This document shows, in pieces, positions 1-11,012 of a DNA stretch of 64,000 nucleotides. The position numbers and the translations under genes are program-made. How positions within the stretch are numbered: the stretch's first letter is position 1; every line of letters starts with the position of its first letter. This stretch comes from Symsagittifera roscoffensis (taxonomy: Eukaryota; Xenacoelomorpha; Acoela; Convolutidae): positions 19,531,613-19,595,612 of the forward strand of contig NC_087071.1 in the NCBI RefSeq assembly GCF_963678635.1. The letters are read 5' to 3'. Below the pieces are notes generated by a model, which ran no database searches, had not been told where the DNA came from, and saw only the letters and a list, made by a program, of their open reading frames with translations.

Positions 1-569
1 TGGTATGTGGTTGTTCTATAATTTGTTCGTATGTGTCGTCTATGTTGGATTGTTGGGTTGTTATGTGTTGGATTGGGCTTTGTGGATAATTAGATCTCGA
101 AGTTATGAGGTCTGATTGGGCAACATTTCTAAAATTTCGTGGTACCAATGATAGGGGGTGGTTATGGTTGAGGTTTTGTAATTGGGGTGCTGTGGGCGTT
201 GTGTTTGTATTGTTTCGTGATTCGTCCTACGTGTTTGATGTTGTTGATAACTTGATATTGTAATCTTTTATCTGAGCGTCTAAAAGAATTTTGTTGATTG
301 ATGTTGAAAATATTCCAAAAATCCTGCAAAAAGTATGCTTGCTACGCTTGATTGTTCATTTACTTGTTTGTGTATTGCGCATGTATTATAGATTCCTTTT
401 AAGTGAGAGAAAAGAAATCCAAGAAAAGGAAACATTGCGTATAATATAGTTAATCTTTCTAGGATGTATTAGGGCCATCCCAGAACGGCAAGAAGTTCGT
501 TTTTCAAGTTAACAAAACCAAAAATATTTATTGGTGATATATCTTGTCTGTAAATGTACTTCTCGCCAT
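1..569. other. Retroelement 3' flank, unassigned
   Basis: No convincing reading frame. It lies immediately 3' (minus-strand sense) of the Env-like remnant, so it may hold the element's 3' untranslated region or LTR. No LTR partner is visible because the element's 5' half is missing. Near 545-600 a motif of about 20 bases containing gccatttaagtaaatgt occurs twice in tandem at the end of the Env-like frame. Confidence 0.3.
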
Positions 570-2600
570 TTAAGTAAATGTCTTCTTTTCGCCATTTAAG
601 TAAATGTATTCTTTTATATCTTTAAAATATCCGCTATAGTCTTGTGCGTATATCTCTGAAAAGCCTGTTGTGTCTGCAAGTTTGCGTAGGTTTTGATCTA
701 TGGATTGTCGTTGGATTGTGTCCATTTTTGTGACTAATTCTTGAAATTGTTGTGTTCGAATGTGGTGTTGAATGTCAGATTTAGAGTATATGCCGATCGA
801 TTGTAAATCAATATTGGGATTGCGTGCAATAGCTCTAATGCTTTCTGGTGAAAATTGTTTGAGTGGTTGCATGATTGTAGCGTATGTGTGTGAATATAGT
901 ATTTATCTATGTGAGGGTAAAATTGTACTACATTGTGGCTGTTTTCTGATCCACATGGGACTGCTGTATCCCAAAATTAATTCTGCGGGAGTGTATCAAT
1001 AAAATGTACTTTATTTTTGTAGAATATTGGGATTCTCTTATAGCATCTTTTGTCTTCAAAAACATATAAGGATGATACTTTTTTTGATACAGGTGCAATA
1101 CCATAATTTATTTCCTTCGTATTCAATAAAATTTGATCTGTTTCCTGACAAGAAATATACTGCATAAGGGATTTTTAGTACTGCTAGTGCAAGTGATTGT
1201 AAAATTTGTGTGCGTTCAAGTTCGCATAATTGATGGAGTGTTTCAAGTTCAGTCAAAGACATTTCTTGAAAGATTGTACTTATTTTGTAATCTAATTTCA
1301 TGTCTAAGTGTATGTCATAGTGGATTGCGCCAAAATGAGTGTTTTTCATGAGTGATAGTTCTTGTAAGCGTGTACTGTCTGTATCTTGTGGTTTTAATTT
1401 TCCACCGATTCTTCCTGTATTCTTTTGAAATTTTACCGAGACATTCGAGTTCTCGTCAGTATATGAGCGAGATGTAGCCATTGGATGTATAATTAATTTT
1501 CCTGTTTTCATGTCGAAACTGTCTTCGAATTTCTGAATATTGTGTTTTGTAAAGTGGTTTGTTGTATTTACATGTAATTTCTGTTTCTGGGTGTATTTGG
1601 AAACGTGTCAATTTGGTCGCTATAATATGGATGGTTCTAAAATTATAATTATTATGTCTAATTTTGTCAGTGTTTACATCTTCAAACGGATTGATTCAAT
1701 AAAATATTTTTTAATGAAATTTTATCTTTCTAGCGTGTATCTTTGCTAGTTGAAATGTTGTTCAGGTGTCTTCGGGGAACCAAACGATTGTTGCTTGTGT
1801 GCGCGTAGTAGAATCGCAATATCCTTGGTCGTTTTTGCAAGGGAGTCTGATTCCTTGATAAATTATAGTGTCATCTTTTAAATCACCTGTTAGTTGTACT
1901 TTTCAAGTTGTGTTTTCCAATCAAAAAACATTATATCTTGGTATCCTTTATTTTTTGTATCTGCATTACAATTTGAGGGTTTGTTTGTTCCAATGTGTGG
2001 AACCCAATTTTTATCAAGGAGATCAAATGTTAATATTTCATGTGCTCCGTGAAAGGGGAATTTGTTATCTAGTCTTATATGACCTTGATATTTTTCAAGT
2101 TGAGCTTGATGTGCTACGTCTGGAAAAACTTGAAAATTTACTATTTTTCTGTTTGTGCCTTTATTTGATCTGATTTTTAGTCTTTTAAGTTCGTTTTTGC
2201 AATCGTCAGGGCTGAGGTGTAATAGTCTTTCGATTTTAGTTTGGTAGAAAGATTCATGGTCTAATCTGTTTTTTTTCTTTCCGTTTGAACCTTGTGAACA
2301 ATGTACTTTCTTTCGGAAAATGTTGCTGTGAATTTATATCATATTAGTGTTGTAGCTCTGGCTTTTGAGTTAATTGTTGCTATTACATTTGTTATTTCGA
2401 TTGATTGTGATTCGGATTCACATTGAGTGACTTGGTTTATTGCATATTTGTGTAATGTTTTTTGTTCATTTTCTTCACAGTCATAGTGTGTGACTAGTAA
2501 ATCCTGGGGTCCGGTTCGGGTTGAAGGATTGTTGGGATCAGATTCTGAAAAATTGAAAAAGAAAAGAGTTTGAAAATTTATTATCTTTAAAATGTTCATT
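570..2600 (-). pseudogene. Env-like glycoprotein remnant of a Ty3/gypsy-like element
   Basis: Four minus-strand frame pieces in consistent order (2599-2339, 1511-1056, 1165-977, 872-570) appear to come from one degenerate glycoprotein gene. The first is a Cys- and Thr-rich segment. The second has an amphipathic helical stretch followed by a conserved-looking Asn/Tyr/Cys block. The third continues that block in another frame, which places a frameshift between about 1080 and 1165. No intact signal peptide or transmembrane anchor can be assigned. It lies downstream of the integrase on the same strand, where env sits in retroviruses and errantivirus-like elements. By recollection the residue pattern is closest to the glycoproteins of chuvirus-type negative-strand viruses, which some LTR elements have acquired. 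That affinity is an inference and was not searched. The frameshifts argue against a functional product. Confidence 0.45.
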
Positions 2601-2706
2601 TGTACGATAGTCCTGAATATGGATTATAAAAGGTGAGATATCCTATTGTCTTTTTTAAGTATCTATCGTATTTGTAGATTATTTCTGTGGTTATAAACGG
2701 GGGAGG

Positions 2707-3174
2707 TTAAGATTGAGCTGTTATAATTGGTATATTTGGAGGTGCAAGGTGTAAGGGATGGTGAACTATATTGTTTAGTTTTACTGTGATTTCGAATTTT
2801 ATTGTCAAGTTGTCTTGTCTAAGTATTTGTATATTATGGTCTTGAATATCTTTGTGAATGTCCTGTCGATATTCTAATCTATTTAGTGCCCAGTTGTGTA
2901 ATCTGTGACTTTCATGATGTTGTCCAAATATTGGAGGGGGTGCTACGAATGTATTCCAATCTAATCGTAGTTGTATGTTATTTGTTGAAATTTCTCTTTA
3001 TCTGGCGTCGAGATTTATAGGAAAATTTGGAGGAATTGGTGTTTGTGAAATTGGAGTTAAAGAAGGTGTTGAGGGAAGCGAAAGAGTTTCAGGTAGTGAC
3101 AGAGATGTGTCAGATGAAACGTCTATTGGATCATTTAATAAATATGGTTCGTCTTGGGTAAAAGCTTGTTTCAT
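2707..3174 (-). pseudogene. Unidentified ORF between integrase and Env remnant
   Basis: An ATG at 3172-3174 opens a minus-strand frame of about 155 codons to a TAA at 2707-2709, broken once by an in-frame TAA at 2998-3000. The first part is Ser/Thr/Pro-rich (SLPSTPSLTPISQTP), like a disordered or mucin-like segment. The second part is richer in Asn, Gln, His and Leu, with HNWALNRLEYRQDIHKDI suggesting a helix. I recognise no family. Its position between pol and env suggests an accessory ORF or the upstream part of the glycoprotein precursor. The frame also reads open a short way 5' of the ATG, so the start is uncertain. Confidence 0.4.
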
Positions 3175-3189
3175 CCAAAATGGGAGATG

Positions 3190-4900
3190 TTCTGTAGTGG
3201 CTGGGGGTTAAAAGGGTTTTCTCTGATTTGTTCAGATGTAGGGGTTGAACCTAAATAATCTGTGGGAATTTACGATGTGTTTTGTTGCACTGGAGGCTGT
3301 GGGGACTTTGAATTGTACTGCTAGAAAGTTTTATTGGATTTGTTGTAGGTGAGTGAGGTATGCTGAATTGAACTCTGGGGTTTTGTAATTTTCTATTTCG
3401 TCGTGGATGAATAATTTGTCTATTGATTTCGAATGTGTTTTAATTTTGTCTTTGGTGTCTTGCACTATTAAGATCTTGTTGGAGAGGAGGGTATATAATA
3501 TATACTGAATCGTAATGTGGTTCGCTTAGAGGTGCTTAGCGAATTACTGGTTCTAGTGGTTGGGACAATCGTGCTTGTCTTTCTTCAAATGTGTATGGAT
3601 TGTCTTGAAAAGAGATGCGTGTTCATGATTGAGAGTTATTTTTTTGAATATTTGTTGGTGTTGTTGGAGGATCTTGGGACGTTGTTAGAGGGGATTGATG
3701 TAGGGGTTGTTGATAAGCAATTTTGGAAAACTTTTTTGAAAATTATTTAAGAAGAAATTTTGTGTTTACTGTAATATTCTTCGTAAAAATGATTAAAAGT
3801 ATCGTTGCTAATGCAAAGGTTACGATAACTTTTTTAATACATTTGCATACTGTCATTATCAGGGATTTCAAAAATGTGAGAAATATTTAAAAAAAAGGAA
3901 AACATCTGTTCTACTGAATAGATGTTTGAACATTTAGATAGTTATTTCAAATATCGTACCTGAAGAGGTGGTCAAGGATTTTGGAGAAGTTTTTTTAGGT
4001 TTGGGCTAGTGAACAAAAAATCATGAAAAAGTTGCAAAAAATTATCAGGGTGAGGATGAATAATTCTAAAATGTTGGAAATGAAATTTATGAAAGATTTG
4101 AAAAATTTGGAAATTATTGAAAAAAGATTTGCAAGTATGTTATAAATTTTATGATTTGTTTGAGAAAATAGCATTTGAAGAAGTGATTTCTTCGTCGAAT
4201 TATTTTTTAATTTTTTTGAGGCTAAATTCAAGTGTGGTCGGATTATTTATTGCTTTTTTGACAAGTGGGTTGGATTTCGGCAAATTTTGAGAAGGTAAAG
4301 TTTGGAGGGCTCCTAAGTGTCTTCTTGGTTTTGTTGTTATTTATCGGATGATTGGGGGTATCTGAGAGATATTCGTACTTTAGGCTAAAGGATCATAACT
4401 ATTTTGTTCTGTAGGTTAATTTAATATTTTTGCCTGAGGTGTTTTTGAGGTCTAAATTGGTACAATATTGTTGATCTTTGAACTGCTTGATAGGCGAGAG
4501 TTGTAACTTTGAAACTTTGATCATTTCAGGCGTCAATATTTAGTGGTTTGCTTATTTTTGACTTGGAGGTCTTCGAGTTATAGTTAGAGATTAGCTTGAG
4601 GGTGGTTGTTTGTTGGCTAATGAAGTCGTGTTAAAAATGAGTGTTAATTCGGAAAAGCTTCTAAATGGCTGAATTTGAATTAGTTTGTTCAAGTGCTTTT
4701 CAACCTGAATTTTGAGAAAATGTTCGGTCCATGAAAATCACTTCAAGAAAAGAAAATGTTATTGAATTTAAACTCAACTTTTTTAAAATATTGTAGATTG
4801 TTGGATGAGTGTTTTGTAATCTTTTCGTGGCTGATTACGAAGTCGCGATGATTTTCTATGTGGAGATTTTTCTTTTTGATCTTGTGGTATAATTTTTCTT
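3190..4900. other. Retroelement interior without readable gene
   Basis: Between the middle ORF and the integrase end I find only short frames on both strands with AT-driven composition. A few minus-strand stretches near 3240-3300 look coding-like but are interrupted. The segment is probably decayed retroelement sequence. No LTR, tRNA gene or tandem repeat is evident. Confidence 0.35.
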
Positions 4901-4907
4901 CTAATTT

Positions 4908-5905
4908 TTAATTTTCTCTTTCTGTTTGAGGTATCTTTTTGTTGTCTACGTTTTTTGATATTTGTTTGAGAAGTTCTTTTTCCTTTTTATCTAATTGTTT
5001 TTGTATGACTTGCATATCAGTATTTTGATTTTGATTTTGTTCTGAACTATTTTGAATGACTTTAAGTCCTGTAAAATAGTATAATTGAGTAAGTTCTCGA
5101 AGTGCGTACTCTTTTGGGTAGTACGGTAAAAGATTGTTTTGATGTTGAACTATTTCTTTTTTGTTGAAGTCTGTGACTTTGTATGTTACATCTGTGGGTT
5201 TATCAATTATTTGATACGGTCCTTTTCGGAGTGGTTGTAAATTTTTAGAAATTCCTTTTTGTGTTGCAAAATTTGGAATTAAAACATATGTACGGTTTTC
5301 AAATTTGTAGCTGGGGTAAATCGAGAATTTAATTAGGAATTTATACTTTACTTTGTAGCAATTTTTTGTCACATTCTGGTAATTTCGTTGTGTGTTTTGT
5401 CTCTGTTTAAAATCCATTCGGTGTGTGTTCCGGAAGCTAATTTTAAAATTTGTGGATGATGAAAATGATCTTCATCGTGGGTGTGTAGTGGTAAGTTGTA
5501 ACATATTGATTCTTTAGTTGGTTGGCAATAACCTTGTGCATTTTTTGAAGAATTTGCTGTGAACATTATTGGTTTCCGTGGTTTCTGGTTGAAAACCATT
5601 TCATAGGGTGATAGTCCTAGGTTGTTGTGATCTGTGAATTATAAGATAGTGGGAATAATTTTACATCTGTTGGCCATTCAGTATATCGTGTGTAATTTCC
5701 GTTAATGATACATCTAAGATATTCTTGTAGTGAACGGTTCATGCCTTCGACTAAACCATTAGTCCAAGGTGCATGAGATTTACGTGGTTTGTGTTTAATG
5801 TTATATAAGTGGCATAGTGTAATGATTTCGTTGTTTATAAGTCCAGTGCCATTGTCTGTAACAAGGATTTCGGCTTAACCGAATTTTGATATCCAGTGTT
5901 CATAA
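4908..5905 (-). pseudogene. Ty3/gypsy-type integrase, 5'-truncated and frameshifted
   Basis: Read on the minus strand, the sequence shows the integrase core from just before the second catalytic Asp (LYEHWISKFG, then TDNGTGLINNE). The catalytic Glu block follows (APWTNGLVEGMNRSLQEYLR), then LGLSPYEMVFNQKPRKP and a C-terminal domain with GPYQIIDKPTDVTYKV ending in a Lys/Gln-rich tail. Ty3/gypsy integrases catalyse strand transfer of the cDNA into host DNA. An in-frame TAA interrupts the core at 5875-5877. The frame changes near 5640 and again near 5400. The zinc-binding N-terminus and first catalytic Asp are absent because the element stops at about 5905 against an AATCGATTAT repeat. Reverse transcriptase and protease are missing upstream. 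This is a dead copy. Confidence 0.85.
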
Positions 5906-6070
5906 AGTGTTGTACCGAAGTTTCAAGGGTAATAATCGATTATAATGAATTTTCGTTGAATAAAATGTTGTCAATATAATCGATTATCATGTCAAAATTA
6001 GACCACGTTATCGATTTTTAATCCATTATAATCGATTATAATCCATTTTTTTTTCAAAAAAAATTCTTGA
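5906..6070. repeat. AATCGATTATAA-rich repeat, short copy
   Basis: Repeated palindromic ataatcgattat / ccattataatcg words lie directly against the broken 5' end of the integrase. The same words form the ends of the larger inverted-repeat elements at 32.9-34.4 kb and 49.3-50.3 kb. They recur more weakly near 38.5, 55.9-56.1, 56.8 and 57.2-57.3 kb. Confidence 0.6.
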
Positions 6071-6618
6071 AAAGTCAATCATTTGCTTTATGTTCGGAAT
6101 CAGCTGTCTCACGACTCATTTTTTAAAATGCATGCAAAAGATGTAAAATTACAAAACAAATTATGAAGGAGCAGTTTACGATTTGAAATTTTTGAAAAGT
6201 TAAGTAAGTTTTATAGTTGCGGTCTCGTTACTTTTCACACTCTAATCTCGGTCTTCGTTTTCTCAAATCTCAATTGCGATTGGACTATATTCGAAGATGA
6301 CATTTTTTTTTCATGGATCCAGATTCAGAGCCTAAAACACAGACGAATAAATTTTTTGATAAATCTTTGAACCTTTTTATGAAATCTTAGTTAAAATTAA
6401 GAAAAATAGTTTCAGTTTGCAAAAAATGGGTCATTTCTTTTCCAGCTCAATAAACCCATTTTGAAAAAACCAGGTTTAGATAGCAGATCTAAGAATTTAG
6501 AAGCTCCCAGAACCAAACTAACAAGGTCAAAAATCTTACTTGACAAAGTGTTCGATTCCAATCCCATTTGCTGACCAGAAACAGACCCTCTCTGGCTACC
6601 CAACACATTTTGACTCGG
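6071..6618. other. 3' flank of the kinase-like gene
   Basis: AT-rich sequence without a supported gene. It is presumed to contain the 3' untranslated region of the minus-strand kinase-like gene. Several AATAAA-like words occur by chance in this composition, so no polyadenylation site is assigned. Confidence 0.3.
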
Positions 6619-7039
6619 TCAGTCTGACACACAGGTGCATTGTTTGGCTTCTTCGTGGGCACGGGGGAGGGGGACGCTCGGTGTGGTGCTGCTCCCCGAA
6701 GAGCTGTTGTCGTCGTTGTTGAGTTGAATGAGGGACGAATGCGGATTCTCCTCCGAGTGATCGGTGAGTGCGGTCAGTAGCTGAGGGAAGTCGGCACGCT
6801 CCTCCGGTTTCTCACGCCAGCACCGGATCATCATATTGTACCTGGATAAAGATCTTTAATTATTACTAGCTCAGCATTCACTGACTCGTTGCCCAAACCG
6901 ATTTTGAAAGAGCTAGTTAAAACATTAAAACTGAAGAATCCTTTTTCCCTCTTAATAAGACTGATTTGCACGTTCGAACTTAGCCGAGCAGTTGGACCAT
7001 GTGAACAATCCCCATTCCCTCTCCCTCCTCTCCTCCCCT

Positions 7040-7054
7040 CCCCCCCCCCCCCCC
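7040..7054. repeat. Poly-C tract
   Basis: A run of 15 C in an otherwise AT-rich intron, preceded by a C/T-rich stretch (7014-7039). Similar G or C runs occur at 7536-7550, 10999-11012 and 56390-56600, and at the MITE ends near 29.4 and 29.8 kb. Confidence 0.9.
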
Positions 7055-7189
7055 AAATTGATTTAGGTGTGATAAAGATCACTTGGTAATTTCGCAAATT
7101 GAGCGATGCGAATTTTCAACCAATCAGAATGCAATATTTTCAAGAGAAAGGAAATAATTTCAGTTCAATAATTATTTGACCGCATCTAT

Positions 7190-7435
7190 CGGCGCTTACG
7201 CGTTAAAAGCACAAAATATATCGCGTGTTAGTTACTCAATTGGCAATCTTCAACCCCCCATTAACTTTTAAAAAATCACAGGTTTTAATTTTGAGCTCAG
7301 GACAACAATACCTTTCAGATGGTAAAAAAACTCCGAAAAAAATGGCTTATTAAAAAAGCCGAATTTTGCATAGAGAAAAAACCACCTTAAGCACAACTGT
7401 TCCGTCACTTTCTTCAAAGTCGGAACAACAGCTTG
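7190..7435 (+). repeat. Dispersed repeat R-GTTCCGAC, copy 1 (partial)
   Basis: Shares a series of conserved blocks with 32440-32745 and 53700-54015: a cgcttacgc/cgttaa block, an aaatcttcaaaccccca block, a gctcaggacaacaatacctttt block, an aaaaccacc...gagcacaaa block, and the terminal agtcggaacaacag. It has no coding potential. It lies in the large intron of the kinase-like gene. This copy lacks the upstream GCCCTGAATGTTCCGACTGC segment seen in the other two. Confidence 0.65.
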
Positions 7436-7535
7436 GATTGTTATCAGCCAGTTAAAATTATGATAAAAATCCCCGGGTTGTCATCGCACTTTTTTTGCTT
7501 TAGGATCCAAAAAATTGTTAAGTTCCTCTTTCGTT

Positions 7536-7550
7536 GGGGGGGGGGGGGGG
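7536..7550. repeat. Poly-G tract with G-rich flank
   Basis: Fifteen G followed by tgggggagagag and ttgggggaggg. On the plus strand this could form a G-quadruplex. It lies in the large kinase intron. No function is assigned. Confidence 0.85.
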
Positions 7551-8031
7551 TGGGGGAGAGAGAAAGATGTTGGGGGAGGGTGATGTTGAAGCTCTTTGAA
7601 TTACAAGGAAATGTTTTGATAGCAAAAACTGATCCAATCCTTTGAAAACAAAATTTGACGGAGGCAAAGCGGTGCTTCCCACCGCTTGCAATACACAAAG
7701 ATATGCTACGTGACATATTTTGTTAAAACTATCAAAATATTTGCAATCTTTGAAAGTACACAACTACAGGGTTGTGAATTTTACTTTAACGAATTATTTT
7801 GTAAATACAATTTTTCTGAAAAATATCACAAAAAAATCACAAAAATTGTATCTCTTGAGCAAAAATGACTTGGGCGTTCTTAATTGGAGGCGAAATTTGC
7901 AACCCCTGAGATTACTCTGACAGCACCCCAACTACAGCTTAGGAAATTCAAACTTTGAAAAATCACAAAATACGTCATATCTGGAAAACTACAACGATTT
8001 GAGTTGCCATAATCAGAGGCAAGCTTCGCAA

Positions 8032-8605
8032 CCTTGTGTTATTATACGGACTCTCATGTACACATATATCGAGGGGGGATCAATTGCAGTTGGAGCGATT
8101 TCAAAAGAAAGTAATCCGTTGGATCACTGGAAATAAAACGGGAGTGTACATCAACGAACTACGCTTGCTAAACATTTTACCCCTGCCCATGTTCATCCAG
8201 CTAAATAACATCTTACTTCTTGCCAGTCTTGATTCTAATGAACGAAATGAAATAGTGTTAAACAGGCGAACCACACGGGCTAGAAATACAGAAATTTTTG
8301 AGATGCGAAAAGTGAGAACGGAAAAAGCGAGAAACGAATTTGTTTTCAGAACCAGTAGGATTGTAAATCGATTAGAACCATATATTCGTTTTGATAAACG
8401 AATCGGCCTCAAGACGAGAATTTTAAACACGATGTGGAAATTTGTAAACGAGAGATTTTCAGAAATGACAACGTGCACGTGGCAATTATTCTGTGATTGT
8501 ATCACGTGCAGAAACAAGTGGACATTGTTTTAGAGAAGACGCCGGGACCAAGAATCCCAACAGCAGTGCTGTGAATCCCCAACAACAACAACAACAACAA
8601 CCACC
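8032..8605 (+). mobile_element. 5'-truncated non-LTR retrotransposon (LINE) insertion
   Basis: The segment holds the 3' end of a LINE pol ORF (8036-8533) ending in TAG. About 45 bases of 3' untranslated sequence and a (CAA)n tail at about 8580-8602 follow. Flanking sequence on both sides is the ~160-bp repeat, so the borders are defined by where the repeat stops and resumes. The element's 5' end is missing, as expected for incomplete target-primed reverse transcription. A short duplicated CAACCT-like flank may be the target-site duplication but is too brief to be sure of. Confidence 0.75.
8036..8533 (+). pseudogene. LINE reverse transcriptase C-terminal fragment
   Basis: About 165 codons, uninterrupted. 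It begins with the LLYG motif that follows the RT palm and thumb in non-LTR elements. Next come QLQLERFQKKVIRWITGN and LRLLNILPLPMFIQL, the typical conserved C-terminal helices. It ends in a Cys-rich segment (CTWQLFCDCITCRNKW). A full-length protein of this kind copies element RNA at a nicked target. Here the endonuclease and the catalytic RT motifs are absent, so the fragment cannot be active. The clade is not certain; Jockey/CR1-like is my best guess. The open frame suggests a fairly recent insertion. Confidence 0.75.
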
Positions 8606-9534
8606 TTTGAGAGTACCCTCACAATAGCCCACAACAGGATTGAGAATTTCAAATTTTGGAATTTTTTAACAATTAAGTTTTTTGAAAATTTCGGAGAAAA
8701 TCATAACAAACGTCATTTCTCAAAAACTACAAAGATTTGAGCAGTCATATTTAGTGGCAAATTTCGCAACTTCTGAGAACACCCTGACAGAGCCTCATTA
8801 CGGAGATGAAAATTTCAAGTTTTGTGAAATTTTTTATACCTAAGTTTTCTAAAAAAAAAACGTCATATCTCGAAACGTACAATAATTTGAGCAGCCATAT
8901 TCAGAGGCAAGATTTGCAAACTCCTGAGAGTACCCTCACAGATTCCAATAACAGAATTGACATCTTCAAACTTGGAATTTTTTAACAATTAATTTTTTTG
9001 AAAATTTCAGAGAAAATCATAATAAACGTCATCCCAAAAACTACAAAAATTTCAGCAGTCAAAGTTGGCGGCAAAATTTGCAACTCCTGAGAGTACCCTG
9101 ACAGCATCCAACTACAGTATGACAATTTCAAGCTTCAGAAATTTTCTAAATTAAATTTTTGAGAGTTTTTGAAAAATCTCGAAAATTGCTTATCTCGTAA
9201 ACTAAAAGGATTTGGTTATTCATATATGCAGGCCAGAATCGCAAAACCTGATAAAACTGACAATATCCTACTATTGGGTTGCTAATTTCAAACTTGATGA
9301 AACAAATACTCATAAATTTAAACTGGAAAATCGAAAAAAAAACCTTAACCATTGCAATATACGAAATAGCTTAAGCGTGAAAAATTCTTCTGTTAAACAT
9401 GCAAAATAAATACGTTGAAAAAACCTAAACATGGCGAGATAGTGAAGCCCGCATTTAAGTTTATAATGGATGAAATTTAAAAAATTAGGCGACGGGTAGA
9501 CAGACATAATCAAATTAATTTAAAAAGCAGATAT

Positions 9535-9558
9535 CCAGACAGACAGACAGACAGACAT
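9535..9558. repeat. (GACA)n microsatellite
   Basis: ccagacagacagacagacag repeats of a 4-bp unit, with a related tagacagacataatc copy about 50 bases upstream. Confidence 0.85.
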
Positions 9559-9559
9559 A

Positions 9560-10080
9560 ATATGGCCTTAAAAAATACTGAAAAATAAATGACCTTGCGA
9601 AAAACAAATTGAAATATTTCCTTAAGCATTGCAATATATGATATAGCTTAAACATGGAAAAATTCTTTCGTTAAACATACAAATTTATTATGCTTAAACA
9701 TGGGAGATAGCTGTCACTCGCATTTAAATATAGTCCAGATTTGAACGGTGCTCACTTCAACAAAGCTTTGCTATGCCAATTACTATTATACAAAAACACA
9801 CTTTTCAGAGTTAAAAAATGTTTAAGAAAATTATGGACATCAATACGATTTTAGGTTGATTTTCAGTTATTGATACCAAAGTTAAGAGAAAAACAGCAAT
9901 AGAAGCGTGGAGATCAGAGTTGACTTTTGAAGTTTTTTCTGTAAAAAAAGGGTTTTATAACTAACAAATGTTTTTCTAAAGAGGAGAAACCATCTCATAG
10001 AGGTCTTGTTTTGAACTATTGTAGGACGTTATACATATGACTATTGTAGACTATTGTATAATAGAAAACACTTGTTACTC
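9560..10080. other. Kinase intron sequence
   Basis: Part of the large intron between exons 10220-10083 and 6841-6619. AT-rich, with no supported gene or further tandem repeat. A block at 9620-9720 resembles 9340-9450 (cattgcaatatacgaaatagcttaa words), which suggests a small direct duplication. Confidence 0.4.
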
Positions 10081-10998
10081 ACAGAGTGTCTGAGCATGTG
10101 TTAGGTTGGTCCATCCTGTATCCCGTGAAGAGGGTCTTAAGGAGGTCTGCAGAGGGGATGTTGGGGAGAGGGACACTGCCCAAAGTGCACAGTTCATACA
10201 ACACCACTCCGAAACTCCATCTGGAACAAGGGATGATCAAATAACCATCAATTGAACGAATAGCACATGAGAGTCCCCATTTACTTTTAAAAAATATCTC
10301 TTAAACAAATAGAGTTTGAAAAAAGGGTTACATAAAATCGCTATCAGACGATGAAATAAAAAATGCATATCAGAGAAATAATTCAAATCAGTCGCTCAAT
10401 TTTTTTTTGTGAAATATCGTTGTTACTTCAGTTGTTTCAGTATTTTCAGTTCGCATAACCAACACTGGTTAAAAAGAGTTTTCCGTGGCGTATTTTTGGA
10501 AAATATGCTTGAGTACTTTTATTTTTCTTGAAAAAAGAATTGCAATGGTCTAATAATAATACATTTGAGAGAAGCGCGAGTCTGGATTAATTGACATAAT
10601 CTATGTTCAAATCTTCATAAAAGTAGTCGCAAAAAGTCTGAAAATAGATTGACAAGGAAAACTGTTCTTACACGTCACTCTTGGGTGCGAGTGTCTGGTC
10701 CTGTAGCACCTCAATTGCCATCCACTTGATCGGAATCTTCCCACTGTTTCTAAAACCAGAAATCGCGTTAAGTCAACGCGAGATCATAACCGACCGAACA
10801 TTTAAAGATAAAAGTTAAAAACAAGGGTTGTTTATTCGCACTACTCAACGGTTGGGCTGCGAGACCTCTTGTCTAGTAATTAAGCCCCATGCTAACAAGA
10901 GCTTAATATCTAACGGTAGAAAAGACTATTTCAATGGTTCAGCACACGCGATTGATGTATACCTACTGATGAATCGCCTCCTTTTTTCATTGGGGAGT

Positions 10999-11012
10999 GG
11001 GGGGGGGGGGGG
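10999..11012. repeat. Poly-G tract
   Basis: Run of 14 G in the kinase intron between exons 11275-11139 and 10749-10672. Confidence 0.85.

Larger units (their letters stand above)
7700..9330 (+). repeat. Degenerate ~160-bp tandem array (interrupted)
   Basis: A unit of about 150-165 bp recurs, with ctgacagcaccccaactacag-like blocks near 7757, 7917, 8619, 8784, 8935, 9099 and 9257. Each is followed by an AT-rich stretch, then acgtcatatctcgaaaactac, then gatttgagcagccatattcag, then aggcaaaattcgcaac. Copies are clearly diverged. A LINE fragment (8032-8605) splits one unit between its cgcaac and gagagtaccctcac blocks. The array sits in the 3.2-kb kinase intron. Confidence 0.8.
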
